From contig NZ_AP025591.1 of the NCBI RefSeq assembly GCF_023169945.1, forward strand, positions 4,646,481 through 4,710,480: a stretch of DNA of 64,000 bases. The letters are read 5' to 3'. Position 1 is the first letter of the stretch, and every line of letters begins with the position of its first letter. The stretch comes from Anaeromyxobacter oryzae (lineage in GTDB: Bacteria; Myxococcota; Myxococcia; Myxococcales; Anaeromyxobacteraceae). The notes below the pieces were generated by a model. The model was not told the DNA's origin. It saw only the letters and a program-made list of their open reading frames with translations, and ran no database searches. Shown piece after piece: positions 1-7,599 of the stretch. Both the position numbers and the translations under genes were made by a program.

Positions 1-359
1 GGCGCGTTGTAGGTGTAAGCGGCGCTCGCGCAGAACTGCTCGTGGTGCGACCGGCACTCGGGGCACGTGCCGTCCGAGTCCACCAGGCAGCCGACGCCGG
101 CGAGGTCGCCCGGCTTGAAGCTCGTGACGGCCGAGCCGACCTTCGTCACGCGTCCGACGATCTCGTGGCCCGGGACGCAGGGATACACGGTGGGCATGCC
201 GCTCCACTCGTTCCGCGCCTGGTGCAGGTCCGAGTGGCAGATCCCGCAGAACAGGATCTCGATCTGGACGTCGTGCGGGGTCGGGTCGCGCCGCTCGATC
301 GTGGTGCGCGTGAACGGCGAGGTCGCGCTGGCGACGGAGTAGGCCTTCGCGTTGTACAT
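1..359 (-). CDS. Zinc-dependent alcohol dehydrogenase, N-terminal part (cut by window edge)
   Basis: Reading leftward from an ATG at 359 (AAGG Shine-Dalgarno-like run just upstream) gives 119 codons with no stop before base 1, so the C-terminus lies outside the window. The fragment is the GroES-like half of a medium-chain zinc alcohol dehydrogenase of the YahK/cinnamyl-alcohol type. CGICHSD carries the catalytic-zinc Cys, GHE the following His-Glu pair, and the cysteines of CPEC plus flanking C residues form the structural-zinc lobe. Such enzymes interconvert aldehydes and alcohols with NADP(H) in the cytoplasm. It lies downstream of the epoxide hydrolase/DJ-1 unit on the same strand but is separated from it by about 500 bases, so co-transcription is uncertain. 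Confidence 0.9.
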   Translation of the reverse strand, partial: MYNAKAYSVASATSPFTRTTIERRDPTPHDVQIEILFCGICHSDLHQARNEWSGMPTVYPCVPGHEIVGRVTKVGSAVTSFKPGDLAGVGCLVDSDGTCPECRSHHEQFCASAAYTYNA

Positions 360-857
360 GGACGGTCCTTGCGAACGGGTTCGGAGTCGTTGAGAACGAG
401 GTGAACCTACGCGCGCGCCCATCGTCCGGAAACGGCCGGAAAGCGGATGGGCCGTTCGGGAAATCTTCACGCTCGAGGAACGGCCTCCGCGAGGGTCCAG
501 CGGCGGTCACGTCCGTGCCCGCGGAGAGAAACGGCGTTTACCTTCAACTCGCCGCGCGCCTCTGTGCCAGCCGGACCGTCAGGGCATTCAGGGCTGCCTT
601 CGAGATCGCATACGCCGCAGCACCTTCCAGGCCCTCCGCGAAGCTCGATCCCGGGCGGTCGGCTTCCGCCCGTCCGGCCGCGCCACCACGAAGTGCGAAG
701 AGGCCCGGCGGCTCGCGCCGCCGGGCGTCCGAACCCGAGCGATCGGCCTATCAGACTCCCGGGCCTGCGTTCTCGACGAGGCGTTGCCAAGCGTTCGTGA
801 GCGCCACGGTCCGCGAGGGCGACGTGAAGGACGAAGCCGTCGCTCAGGGGCCTGGCC
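360..857. other. Intergenic region, no convincing gene
   Basis: This 498-base stretch lies between the DJ-1 gene stop and the alcohol dehydrogenase start. Open frames here on both strands have arginine/proline-rich compositions typical of shadow frames, and none has a Shine-Dalgarno sequence with a sensible protein. The only clear structure is the hairpin at 703-726. It probably holds the dehydrogenase promoter, but I see no sigma-54 type element in it. Confidence 0.5.
703..726. repeat. Perfect 10-bp stem-loop, possible terminator
   Basis: Arms GCCCGGCGGC (703-712) and GCCGCCGGGC (717-726) pair perfectly around a TCGC loop. It lies about 130 bases downstream of the DJ-1 stop. There is no T-run on either side, so it would be a Rho-independent terminator only in the loose GC-rich sense; it could also be a processing or stability hairpin. 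Confidence 0.45.
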
Positions 858-1547
858 TCAGGCGGAAGCTTGCTGCTCAAGGACCTTCAGGAGCGAGCGG
901 GCAGCGGCGGTCGAGGACGCCGGATTCTGCCCGGTGACGAGGCGCCCGTCGACGAGGGCGAAGCTCTGCCAGTCGGGCGCCTTCTCGTAGAGGCCGCCGA
1001 CTCTCTTCAGCTCGTCCTCAACCAGGAACGGCACCACCCGGGTGAGGTGAACGGCCTCCTCTTCTCCGTTCGTGAACCCGGTGACCCGCTTGCCCTTGAC
1101 GAGCGGAGCGCCGTGGTGGACGACCCGATGGAACACGGCCGGCGAATGGCACACCGCCGCCACGGGTTTGCCGGAATCGTAGAAGGATTCAATCAGACGG
1201 ATGGAGTCTTGATTGTCGACGAGGTCCCACATGGGCCCGTGCCCGCCCACGTAGAACACCGTGTCGTGGTTCTGCGCCCTCATGTCGGCGAGCTTGCTCG
1301 TGTTCCCGAGCGCCTTCTTCGCGGCCTCATCCTGCTTGAATCGCGCCATCGCCTCGGTCTGGTTCTCGGGCAGATCGCTCTTCGGATCGATGGGCGGCTG
1401 GCCACCCTTCGGCGAGGCGAGCGTCAAGTCCACGCCCGCGTCCCGGAAGACGAAGTACGGCGCTGCGAACTCCTCTAGCCAGAAGCCGGTCTTGCGTCCG
1501 GTGTCACCCAGTTGGTCGTGCGAGGTCAGCACCATGAGTATGTTCAT
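858..1547 (-). CDS. DJ-1/PfpI (Hsp31-like) family protein
   Basis: The 229-residue cytoplasmic protein starts at the ATG at 1547, preceded by AGGAAGGAG; the longer open frame upstream is unlikely to be translated. It has the class-I glutamine-amidotransferase-like fold: an N-terminal strand (NILMVLTS), an acidic residue in WLEEF near 25, and the nucleophile-elbow Cys at about 133 in AVCHSPA, followed by His. Members near this length act as Hsp31-type glyoxalases/deglycases or chaperones. The gene follows the epoxide hydrolase by 32 bases and is probably in the same operon, which fits detoxification of reactive carbonyl or epoxide compounds. The exact substrate cannot be told from sequence. 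Confidence 0.9.
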   Translation of the reverse strand: MNILMVLTSHDQLGDTGRKTGFWLEEFAAPYFVFRDAGVDLTLASPKGGQPPIDPKSDLPENQTEAMARFKQDEAAKKALGNTSKLADMRAQNHDTVFYVGGHGPMWDLVDNQDSIRLIESFYDSGKPVAAVCHSPAVFHRVVHHGAPLVKGKRVTGFTNGEEEAVHLTRVVPFLVEDELKRVGGLYEKAPDWQSFALVDGRLVTGQNPASSTAAARSLLKVLEQQASA

Positions 1548-1579
1548 CGGTCGACTCCTTCCTGCTGGTGAAACATCCG

Positions 1580-2920
1580 CTACGGCGTGCGGCGAGCGTG
1601 CGCCGCGGCAGGACGACGGTCCCCGGGCGAGCGCAGCGACCGGAACGCCGCCCTGAGCTCCTCGGTGAAGATCGCCGGCTGCTCCCACGCCGCGAAGTGC
1701 CCGCCCTTTGCGAGCCGGTTGTAGTAAATGAGCTTCGGGTAGGCTCTCTCCGCCCAACTCCGCGGTGCCGTGTAGATCTCGTCAGGGAACGCGCTCACGG
1801 CGACGGGAATGGCGACCCCCTTCGGCGCGAAGAAGGCCAGCTTGCTCTCCCAGTAGAGACGAGCCGAGGAGACCGCCGTGCTCGTCAGCCAGTAGAGCGT
1901 GATGTTGTCGAGGATGTCGTCTCGGGTCAGGCCCTCGGCCCGTCCGGCGAAGACGCGCGCGATGAGCGCGTAGCTGCGCGCGTCGTGGTCGAGCATCCAG
2001 GCGGCGAGGCCGACCGGCGAGTCCTCGATCGCGTACAGCGTCTGGGGGCGGTTGCCCATCTCCTGGGCATAGGCCAGGCCGTGCTTGTAGAAGGAGTCGA
2101 GCTGATCGTACGCATGCCTCTCGTCGGCCGAGAGGCCGGACGGTGCCGGGAGCGCGGCCTGGAGCGCCTTGGCGATGTCGTCGGGGACGGTGGCGGGCAT
2201 GTTGGTGTGAATGCCGACCAGCTCCGACGGGGCCTGCAGCGCCATCTGCTCCGTCACGGCGTTGCCCCAATCGCCGCCCTGAGCGACATATCGCGTGTAT
2301 CCGAGGCGCTTCATCAGCACGATCCAGGCGCGGGCGATTCGAACGGGGTCCCAGCCCAGTGTGGTGGGCTTTGCGGAGAAGCCGTGGCCCGGCAATGACG
2401 GAATCACGACGTCGAAGGCGTCCGATGCGCTCCCGCCATGAGCCGTCGGGTTGGTCAACGGATCGACGATCTTCAGCTGCTCGACGATCGATCCGGGCCA
2501 GCCGTGCGTGATGATGACCGGCAGCGCGTTCGGGTGCTTCGAGCGAACGTGGATGAAGTGAATCTCCTCGCCGTCGATCGTCGTCGTGAACTGTGGCAGG
2601 GCGTTCAGCCGCGCCTCGAACTTCCGCCAGTCGTAGGTCGTCTGCCAGTAGCGCGCGAGCTCGCGCATCGTTGCGAGTTGAACGCCCTGCGACGCGTCCT
2701 GCACCAGCTCCCGGGTCGGCCACTTCGTGGCGCCGATCCGCCGGCGCAGGTCCGCGAGCGCCTCATCGGACGCACGGAACTTGAACGGCCGGATCGACGC
2801 GTCGCCGCTCTGCTCCGCCAAGGAGGCGCCCGCGAACAGCGAGGTGCTCGCCAACACGGTCCCGATCAGCGTGGAGGCGAGAAGGCGGTGTCTGCCGATC
2901 ATCGAATAGCGTGCCGACAT
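1580..2920 (-). CDS. Exported epoxide hydrolase, alpha/beta-hydrolase fold
   Basis: The 446-residue protein has a basic start and a hydrophobic export signal over residues 8-35. After that come an EHN-type N-terminal domain (about 43-150), the oxyanion motif HGWPGS (139-144), the nucleophile Asp217 in QGGDWGN, and the catalytic His at about 408 in GGHFAAWEQP. These are the expected parts of a microsomal-type epoxide hydrolase, which opens epoxides to diols. The signal sequence is the odd part, since most bacterial relatives are cytoplasmic; here a periplasmic or secreted site is inferred. The ATG at 2920 has GGGAGA upstream. A near-consensus sigma-54 promoter lies just upstream and a sigma-54 activator gene is next to it. 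Confidence 0.92.
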   Translation of the reverse strand: MSARYSMIGRHRLLASTLIGTVLASTSLFAGASLAEQSGDASIRPFKFRASDEALADLRRRIGATKWPTRELVQDASQGVQLATMRELARYWQTTYDWRKFEARLNALPQFTTTIDGEEIHFIHVRSKHPNALPVIITHGWPGSIVEQLKIVDPLTNPTAHGGSASDAFDVVIPSLPGHGFSAKPTTLGWDPVRIARAWIVLMKRLGYTRYVAQGGDWGNAVTEQMALQAPSELVGIHTNMPATVPDDIAKALQAALPAPSGLSADERHAYDQLDSFYKHGLAYAQEMGNRPQTLYAIEDSPVGLAAWMLDHDARSYALIARVFAGRAEGLTRDDILDNITLYWLTSTAVSSARLYWESKLAFFAPKGVAIPVAVSAFPDEIYTAPRSWAERAYPKLIYYNRLAKGGHFAAWEQPAIFTEELRAAFRSLRSPGDRRPAAAHARRTP

Positions 2921-2943
2921 GGTGTCTCCCGCTCGTCGTGCCG

Positions 2944-2959
2944 AGCAACGTTCGTGCCC
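2944..2959 (-). promoter_or_regulatory. Sigma-54 (-24/-12) promoter for epoxide hydrolase operon
   Basis: Read on the minus strand the sequence is GGGCACGAACGTTGCT, against the consensus TGGCACGNNNNTTGCW. It matches at every defined position except the first and has the exact -24/-12 spacing. The predicted start of transcription is near 2933, giving a short leader with the GGGAGA ribosome site before the ATG at 2920. The adjacent gene upstream (3283-5217) encodes a sigma-54 activator. The match is seen; activity is inferred. Confidence 0.75.
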
Positions 2960-3073
2960 TACGTCAGCCGGCGGTGATCGCCGGGTCGCCCGGGTGCTGC
3001 GTGAGCGGCGTGATCTCGGTGGTCATCATCGCGTGCAGGGGAAGGGAGTCGACGTTGAGCCTGCGATCGCGAA

Positions 3074-3089
3074 CGCCGAGAATTCGGCG
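3074..3089. promoter_or_regulatory. Inverted repeat, candidate activator-binding site
   Basis: CGCCGA (3074-3079), spacer GAAT, TCGGCG (3084-3089). It sits roughly 140 bases upstream of the predicted sigma-54 transcription start, the usual distance for an enhancer-like upstream activator site. A second dyad, CCGGCG/CGCCGG with a 5-base spacer, lies at 2968-2984 next to the -24 element. The rest of the 2921-3282 gap holds no gene. Short dyads arise by chance in such GC-rich DNA, so this is only a candidate. Confidence 0.35.
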
Positions 3090-3282
3090 GTTGCCGATCG
3101 TTCGTCACGCTGGGACGGGGCGCGCGCGCGACCGGCGGTGAGACGACACGCGCCGGGTGCCGGGCGCTGCCCGGAGCGCGAACGCGTCGCGGGCGGCGGC
3201 CGTGGGTGGCGGCGCCCGTCAGGTCCTGGCGCGCTTCAGAACTGCAGGAGCGCGCCTAGGTTTCCGGGAGAGTGAGCTGCAT

Positions 3283-5217
3283 TCAGGGCGTCCTGAACCT
3301 GTATCTGTCGATGTGCAGTGCCCGGATCTTCGACTCGAGGGTCTGCCGTGGAATTCCCAGCCGCGCAGCGGCTCCACCTTCGCCCGAGACGCGTCCCTTG
3401 CACGCCGCCAGCGCAGCCTCGATGAGCTCTCTCTCGCTGGCGGCGAGCGTGCCCGTCAGGGAGGCGGACGGTGCAGGTCCCTGGCTCGCCTCTCGCCTGA
3501 ACCACGACTCCTCCACGACGAACGTGTCGCCGTCGCTCAGGATGACGGCACGCTCGATGACGTTCTGGAGTTCGCGCACGTTTCCGGGCCATGCGTAGGC
3601 GCGGAACATCTCGAGCGTATCCTCGTCGACCCTCTTGATGCGCTTGCCCGCCTTCTTGGCGTAGCGCTCGATCATGTATCGAACCAGCAGCAGGATGTCG
3701 TCCTGTCGCTCGCGCAGCGGAGGGATCTCGAGCGGAAAGACATCGAGCCGATAGAAGAGATCCTCTCGGAACGAGCCCGCCTTCACCGCCGCCGCCAGAT
3801 CGCGGTGCGTCGCGGCGAGGACGCGCACGTCGACGGACACGGTACGGCTGCTGCCGACGCGCTCGAACTCCCGTTCCTGGAGGACGCGGAGCAGCGCGAC
3901 CTGCGTGTCGGCCGGCAGATCGCCGACCTCGTCCAGGAAGATCGTCCCGCCATCGGCCGCCTCGAACCGTCCGACGCGGCGGTGCAGCGCCCCGGTGAAG
4001 GCGCCCTTCTCGTGTCCGAACAGCTCCGAGGCGACCAGCGACGGAGGGATCGCCGCACAGTTCACCCGGATGAACGCCCGGCCCGCGCGGCTGGACCGCT
4101 TGTGGATGGCGCGAGCGATGAGCTCCTTCCCCGTCCCGGTCTCGCCGACGATGAGAACGGTCGAGTCCGTCGGTGCGACCTTCGCCACCTGCGCGAGCAC
4201 CCGGCGGAGCCCTCTCGACGAGCCGACGATCTCCTCGAACATGGACGAGCGGTCGATCTCGTCGCGGAGTGCGAGGTTCTCGTTGCGAACCCGCTCTTCC
4301 GTACGCCTGCGGTCCTCGATGTCGGTCGCCGTTGCGTACCAGCGAAGGATGTCTCCGCTGGCGCCACGAAGCGGGCGGTACCGCACGAGGAACCAGCGGT
4401 ACTGCCCATCCTTGCGACGCGCGCGCAGCTCCGACTCGAACGGCTCACCGCGCGCAAGCCCCACCTCACGTTCGTGCAGGACCCTCTCGAGATCGTCGGG
4501 GTGGAAGATGCTTTCGCGAGCGGTCTCGGCATTCGCGACGTCGACGCTCAGCCCGGCATAGGCGAGCACGAACGCGTTCACGTACACCACGCTCCCATCC
4601 GGCGCCAGGACGAGGATCGCGTGCGGAATGGCGTCCGTGATGCGCCGAAGCTCCTCGTTGGCGGCCGCGAGCTCCCGGGTCCGCTCGGCGACCCTCAGGT
4701 CCAGCTCCTTCGCGATGCGCTTCTGATCGGTGAGGAGCCGCGCCTCGTGCAGGCCGATCGCCGCCTGGTTCGCCGCCACGCTCAGCAGGAGCCGCTCGGT
4801 GTCATGAGGGAACCCGGCGCGCGTCGAGGCCGCCACGATGACGCCGATGTCGTCCCTGATCCCGAGTCGAAGCGGCACGAGCGAGACTTCGCCCGCGCCC
4901 ACGGGGTTCCGCACCGTCGGCGGCCATCGACTCGGCTCTTCCGCGACCCAGCGGTCGAGCGCGTTCGCGACCTGCCGCTCCGCGCCCGACGAGCTTCCTG
5001 ATTCTCCGAGACGTACCGTCGCGACGTACGGTGCGCTCCCCTCCAGCTTCAACCAGGCGCATGCGAAGTCCAGGCGCATCATGCCCACGACCGCGTCGAG
5101 GAGCGTGCCGACGAGTTGCGACGGGTCCTGACCGGTCCACATCGCCGGAAGGGCCACGACGCTGACGAGATCGTTGATGCAGGCCTGCAGCCGCCTGCTC
5201 TCGATCGTGGGCTCCAT
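3283..5217 (-). CDS. Sigma-54-dependent transcriptional activator with GAF and PAS sensors
   Basis: The start chosen is ATG 5217, which gives 644 residues; the in-frame upstream extension overlaps the MEDS gene and reads as a shadow. Order: a GAF-like domain (about 25-165), a helical linker (165-195), a PAS/PAC domain (about 195-305), the AAA+ sigma-54 interaction domain (about 325-560), and a Fis-type helix-turn-helix (about 600-640). Walker A is GETGTGKE (358-365), GAFTGA is intact (405-410), and Walker B is TIFLDEVGD. There is no receiver domain, so it is likely to respond directly to a ligand or redox signal through GAF/PAS. It is 35 bases downstream of the MEDS gene and upstream of a sigma-54 promoter, its likely target. 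Confidence 0.93.
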   Translation of the reverse strand: MEPTIESRRLQACINDLVSVVALPAMWTGQDPSQLVGTLLDAVVGMMRLDFACAWLKLEGSAPYVATVRLGESGSSSGAERQVANALDRWVAEEPSRWPPTVRNPVGAGEVSLVPLRLGIRDDIGVIVAASTRAGFPHDTERLLLSVAANQAAIGLHEARLLTDQKRIAKELDLRVAERTRELAAANEELRRITDAIPHAILVLAPDGSVVYVNAFVLAYAGLSVDVANAETARESIFHPDDLERVLHEREVGLARGEPFESELRARRKDGQYRWFLVRYRPLRGASGDILRWYATATDIEDRRRTEERVRNENLALRDEIDRSSMFEEIVGSSRGLRRVLAQVAKVAPTDSTVLIVGETGTGKELIARAIHKRSSRAGRAFIRVNCAAIPPSLVASELFGHEKGAFTGALHRRVGRFEAADGGTIFLDEVGDLPADTQVALLRVLQEREFERVGSSRTVSVDVRVLAATHRDLAAAVKAGSFREDLFYRLDVFPLEIPPLRERQDDILLLVRYMIERYAKKAGKRIKRVDEDTLEMFRAYAWPGNVRELQNVIERAVILSDGDTFVVEESWFRREASQGPAPSASLTGTLAASERELIEAALAACKGRVSGEGGAAARLGIPRQTLESKIRALHIDRYRFRTP

Positions 5218-5252
5218 CTCGTCTTCGCGGGGTCGTGCAGGGTGGCCGAGGC

Positions 5253-5882
5253 TCAAGCGCGCCGTTCGCGAAGCTCGCGCAGGAACTCGTCCGGCGGGAC
5301 GAAGAACGGATTCTGCTGGAGGATGCCGCCGATGATGAGCAGCGGATGCGTCCGTATCATGTCGACCACGGTCGCTCCGCCGAACTTCGCGAGGTCGTAG
5401 ACGCAGATGACCGCGTCGTCGTGGCGAGCCCACACCTCGTTCACGCGCGACTCGAACTCCACGAGGGCGTCGAGGCGCGGTCGATCCTCGACCGCAAAGT
5501 CCATGTGGCACACGATGCGGCTGAGCGGAAAGGCTCCCCTGGCGTTTCGACTCGCGAGCTCCTCGAACGCCGCGATCATCCGATCCTTGTCGAACCGTCC
5601 CTCGCGGAGGTACGTCTCGGTGTTGCTCCGGAGCTCCAGCTGCCCGGCGCGCTCGGCCGCGGTCGAGTCGATGCCCGCGGCCTCCAGCCGTCGCACGTGA
5701 TCGGCGCGGCGAGCGGGATTCACGACGTGGACGGCCTTGTCGCCACGCTCGAACCCGCCTTTGATGAACGGGAGCAGCACGCGATACTCCTCGTCGTCGC
5801 TGCTGAAGAACGCGCAGACGTGACGCGACTTGCCGTCCAGCTGGGACCCGGCGAACGGAATCGGTGTCGCGGACGCGCTCAT
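5253..5882 (-). CDS. MEDS (DcmR-like sensory) domain protein
   Basis: This is a 209-residue soluble protein from ATG 5882 (a GTG at 5888 is an alternative; neither has a good Shine-Dalgarno). Features typical of the MEDS family are the start HVCAFFSSDDEEY, a central IVCHMDFAVED segment, and the C-terminal ICVYDLAKFGG and THPLLIIGG. The family was named from DcmR and methanogen sensors and resembles a RecA-fold scaffold without a clear nucleotide-binding loop; its ligand is generally unknown. It stands alone here, with no DNA-binding or kinase domain, and ends 35 bases before the sigma-54 activator. This suggests the two form one signalling unit. The function is inferred from the pairing. Confidence 0.85.
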   Translation of the reverse strand: MSASATPIPFAGSQLDGKSRHVCAFFSSDDEEYRVLLPFIKGGFERGDKAVHVVNPARRADHVRRLEAAGIDSTAAERAGQLELRSNTETYLREGRFDKDRMIAAFEELASRNARGAFPLSRIVCHMDFAVEDRPRLDALVEFESRVNEVWARHDDAVICVYDLAKFGGATVVDMIRTHPLLIIGGILQQNPFFVPPDEFLRELRERRA

Positions 5883-6370
5883 GGGCACCCCCAGGAGGAG
5901 GTTGGGCGTTTCCTCCCGCGCCGGGAGCTAACTCCACGCAGAGTCCGCTCGACACGTCTTTCGGGGTGCAAGCACGCTCTGACACTCACTTTGGCGGCTG
6001 TCGCCCGGGAAGAGGGCGGCACGACACGCAGCCGTGGCAGCGCACGGCGAATGTCTGCTCGGCTCACGGGCACGTCCTGCAGCGTGCTTCGAGAGTCCAC
6101 TCGAGTCGCCGAGAAGTGGGCGAATGCCAATCCTTCGGCACGCTGCCACGGTGCACGCACGCGCCGCACCGTCCGCAGGCGCGCGCGTGGCGCTGCCCAG
6201 CCCCGATGTCGTCGCGCGGGCGCCGGCTCGGGGCTGGCGCGCGAGGTGCAGCGCAGCCACTCGACCGCAGGGGGCTGCGATGGACGTCGAGGTGACCTCT
6301 CATCGAAACCAGCCAGGCAGGCGTTCCGTCGCGGCCTCAGCCCCGGCCAGCTTCGGCGGAAGGAGGAACG
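5883..6370. other. Intergenic region between divergent genes
   Basis: This stretch of 488 bases separates the MEDS gene (leftward) from the SDR gene (rightward). The long frames through it on both strands lack plausible protein character. No consensus sigma-54 element was found on either strand. A long-armed inverted repeat sits at 6197-6237, and the SDR ribosome site AAGGAGG at the right end. Confidence 0.5.
6197..6237. repeat. Inverted repeat with 10-bp arms
   Basis: CCAGCCCCGA (6197-6206) and TCGGGGCTGG (6228-6237) are perfect complements separated by 21 bases. It lies 133 bases before the SDR start. It could be an operator, an mRNA leader hairpin, or a terminator for something read leftward; nothing decides between these. 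Confidence 0.45.
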
Positions 6371-7126
6371 ATGACCGAGTCCACGACCGCTCCGGGCCGC
6401 CACGAGCCGGAGCTCGCCGGGCAGGCCGTGGTCGTGATCGGCGGCAGCGCGGGCATCGGGCTCGAGACCGCCCGGCGCGCGCGCGCGGAGGGGGCCGTCG
6501 TGATCCTCACCGCGCGGGATCCGGACCGCCTGCGGCGCGCCGGCCTCGAGCTCGGGGCGCGCACCGTCGCCTTCGACGCCACCGACTTCGAACGGCTCGG
6601 ACGGTTCTTCGACGAGCTGCCCACGCCGATCGACCACGTGCTGGTCACGGGCCCCGGTCCCTACTACGCGCCGCTGGCGGAGCTCGACGTCGCCAAGGTA
6701 CGCCGCGACGTCGACGCTCATCTCCTGCTGCCGCTGCACGTCGCGCGGTACGCCGCGGGCAAGGTGCGGCCGGGAGGGACGCTGCTCTTCATGGGCGGCA
6801 CCGGTGGCCGCCGCACGGCAGTGGGCCTCGCCTTCATCTCGGCGCTCACGGCTGCGCTCCCCGCCCTGACGAAGAATCTCGCGCTCGAGCTCGCGCCCAT
6901 CCGCGTGAACCTGATGGCGGCGGGGTTCGTCGACACGCCGCTGTCGGCGGCGATCCTCGGCGACCGGCTGGACACGCGCCGCGAGCAGCTCCGCACGACG
7001 CTGCCGATCCGACGCGTCGTCGGCCCGGCAGACGTCGCGGCACTGGCCGTCCACCTCATGACGAACACGGCGGTCACCGGCGCGACCTTCGACATCGACG
7101 GCGGCCAGCAGCTCGTCGAGGGGTGA
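6371..7126 (+). CDS. SDR-family protein lacking the YxxxK catalytic pair
   Basis: The 251-residue protein starts after a strong AAGGAGG. The Rossmann nucleotide motif GGSAGIG is present near 24-30, and the C-terminal segments (RVNLMAAGFVDTP, and a final TFDIDGG) match the classical short-chain dehydrogenase layout. Where classical members have Tyr-x-x-x-Lys before the helix that here reads ALPALTKNLALELAP, this one reads FISALTAAL. Both the Tyr and Lys positions are therefore non-catalytic residues. Either it uses another mechanism or it acts as a nucleotide-binding regulator. A STAS-like gene follows 95 bases later on the same strand. Confidence 0.88.
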   Translation: MTESTTAPGRHEPELAGQAVVVIGGSAGIGLETARRARAEGAVVILTARDPDRLRRAGLELGARTVAFDATDFERLGRFFDELPTPIDHVLVTGPGPYYAPLAELDVAKVRRDVDAHLLLPLHVARYAAGKVRPGGTLLFMGGTGGRRTAVGLAFISALTAALPALTKNLALELAPIRVNLMAAGFVDTPLSAAILGDRLDTRREQLRTTLPIRRVVGPADVAALAVHLMTNTAVTGATFDIDGGQQLVEG

Positions 7127-7221
7127 GCGCGACCAGCGAGCCCGAGACGACGCGAACCAGGAGACGTCGTGGACGGCGCGCCACATGCATAGGGTGAACG
7201 AAGTCGTCACGGAAGCGAGGG

Positions 7222-7491
7222 ATGATGACGTTTCGGATCGATGCGACGGCCGGCGCGCGAGGAGTGGCGTTCAGGTTGATCGGTCGGATCCAGCGCGAGA
7301 ACGTCCGCGATCTCGAGGAGCAGATCGCCGCCGCGAGCCGATCGGTCGTACTGGACCTGGACGAGGTGACGCTCGTCGACGTCGATGTCGTCCGGTTCCT
7401 GAAAGACGCCGAGGGAGCGGGGGTCGAGCTACGCAACTGTCCAGCCTTCATCCGGACCTGGATCGAGACGGAGCGAGGCGCGGGTCGCTGA
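7222..7491 (+). CDS. STAS-like (anti-anti-sigma fold) small protein
   Basis: The protein has 89 residues starting at one of two adjacent ATGs (7222 or 7225) after GCGAGGG. The pattern of alternating strands, with VVLDLDEVTLVDVDVVRFL in the middle and GVELRNCPAFI near the end, is that of a STAS domain. The usual phosphorylatable Ser/Thr after the central strand is replaced by Asp/Val, so it may not be a normal SpoIIAA-type switch. It may pair with the SDR upstream, but there is no shared overlap to prove an operon. A strong terminator follows directly. Confidence 0.7.
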   Translation: MMTFRIDATAGARGVAFRLIGRIQRENVRDLEEQIAAASRSVVLDLDEVTLVDVDVVRFLKDAEGAGVELRNCPAFIRTWIETERGAGR

Positions 7492-7506
7492 GATGCGGTG
7501 GAAGAA

Positions 7507-7534
7507 CGAAAGGCCCGCTCCGGCGGGCCTTTCG
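7507..7534. terminator. Bidirectional intrinsic-type terminator
   Basis: CGAAAGGCCCGC (7507-7518) pairs perfectly with GCGGGCCTTTCG (7523-7534) around a TCCG loop. The AAAG/CTTT ends give a short U-run in both directions. It lies 15 bases after the STAS gene stop and 65 bases beyond the stop of the leftward LruC gene, serving convergent units. Confidence 0.85.
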
Positions 7535-7599
7535 TCCTGGATGCAGCGCTACCGCTCGCCTCGCGATCCTCCAGGCGGCAGTGATCGTACGCCCGGACC

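Noticed and set aside
467-880. 137-codon minus-strand frame overlapping the DJ-1 gene end
   Set aside because: Arg/Gly/Pro-rich, overlaps the DJ-1 stop and has no ribosome site.
1548-1757. 70-residue N-terminal extension of the DJ-1 protein
   Set aside because: The extension overlaps the epoxide hydrolase end, reads as a shadow, and the ATG at 1547 has a strong AGGAAGGAG site.
3160-3174. CCGGGC-GCT-GCCCGG hairpin downstream of the sigma-54 activator as terminator
   Set aside because: Only a six-base stem with no U-run; too common by chance in this DNA to call.
5883-6370. Possible sigma-54 promoters in the divergent gap
   Set aside because: Candidates such as TGGCAGCGCACGGCG have the wrong -24/-12 spacing or lack the GC of the -12 element.
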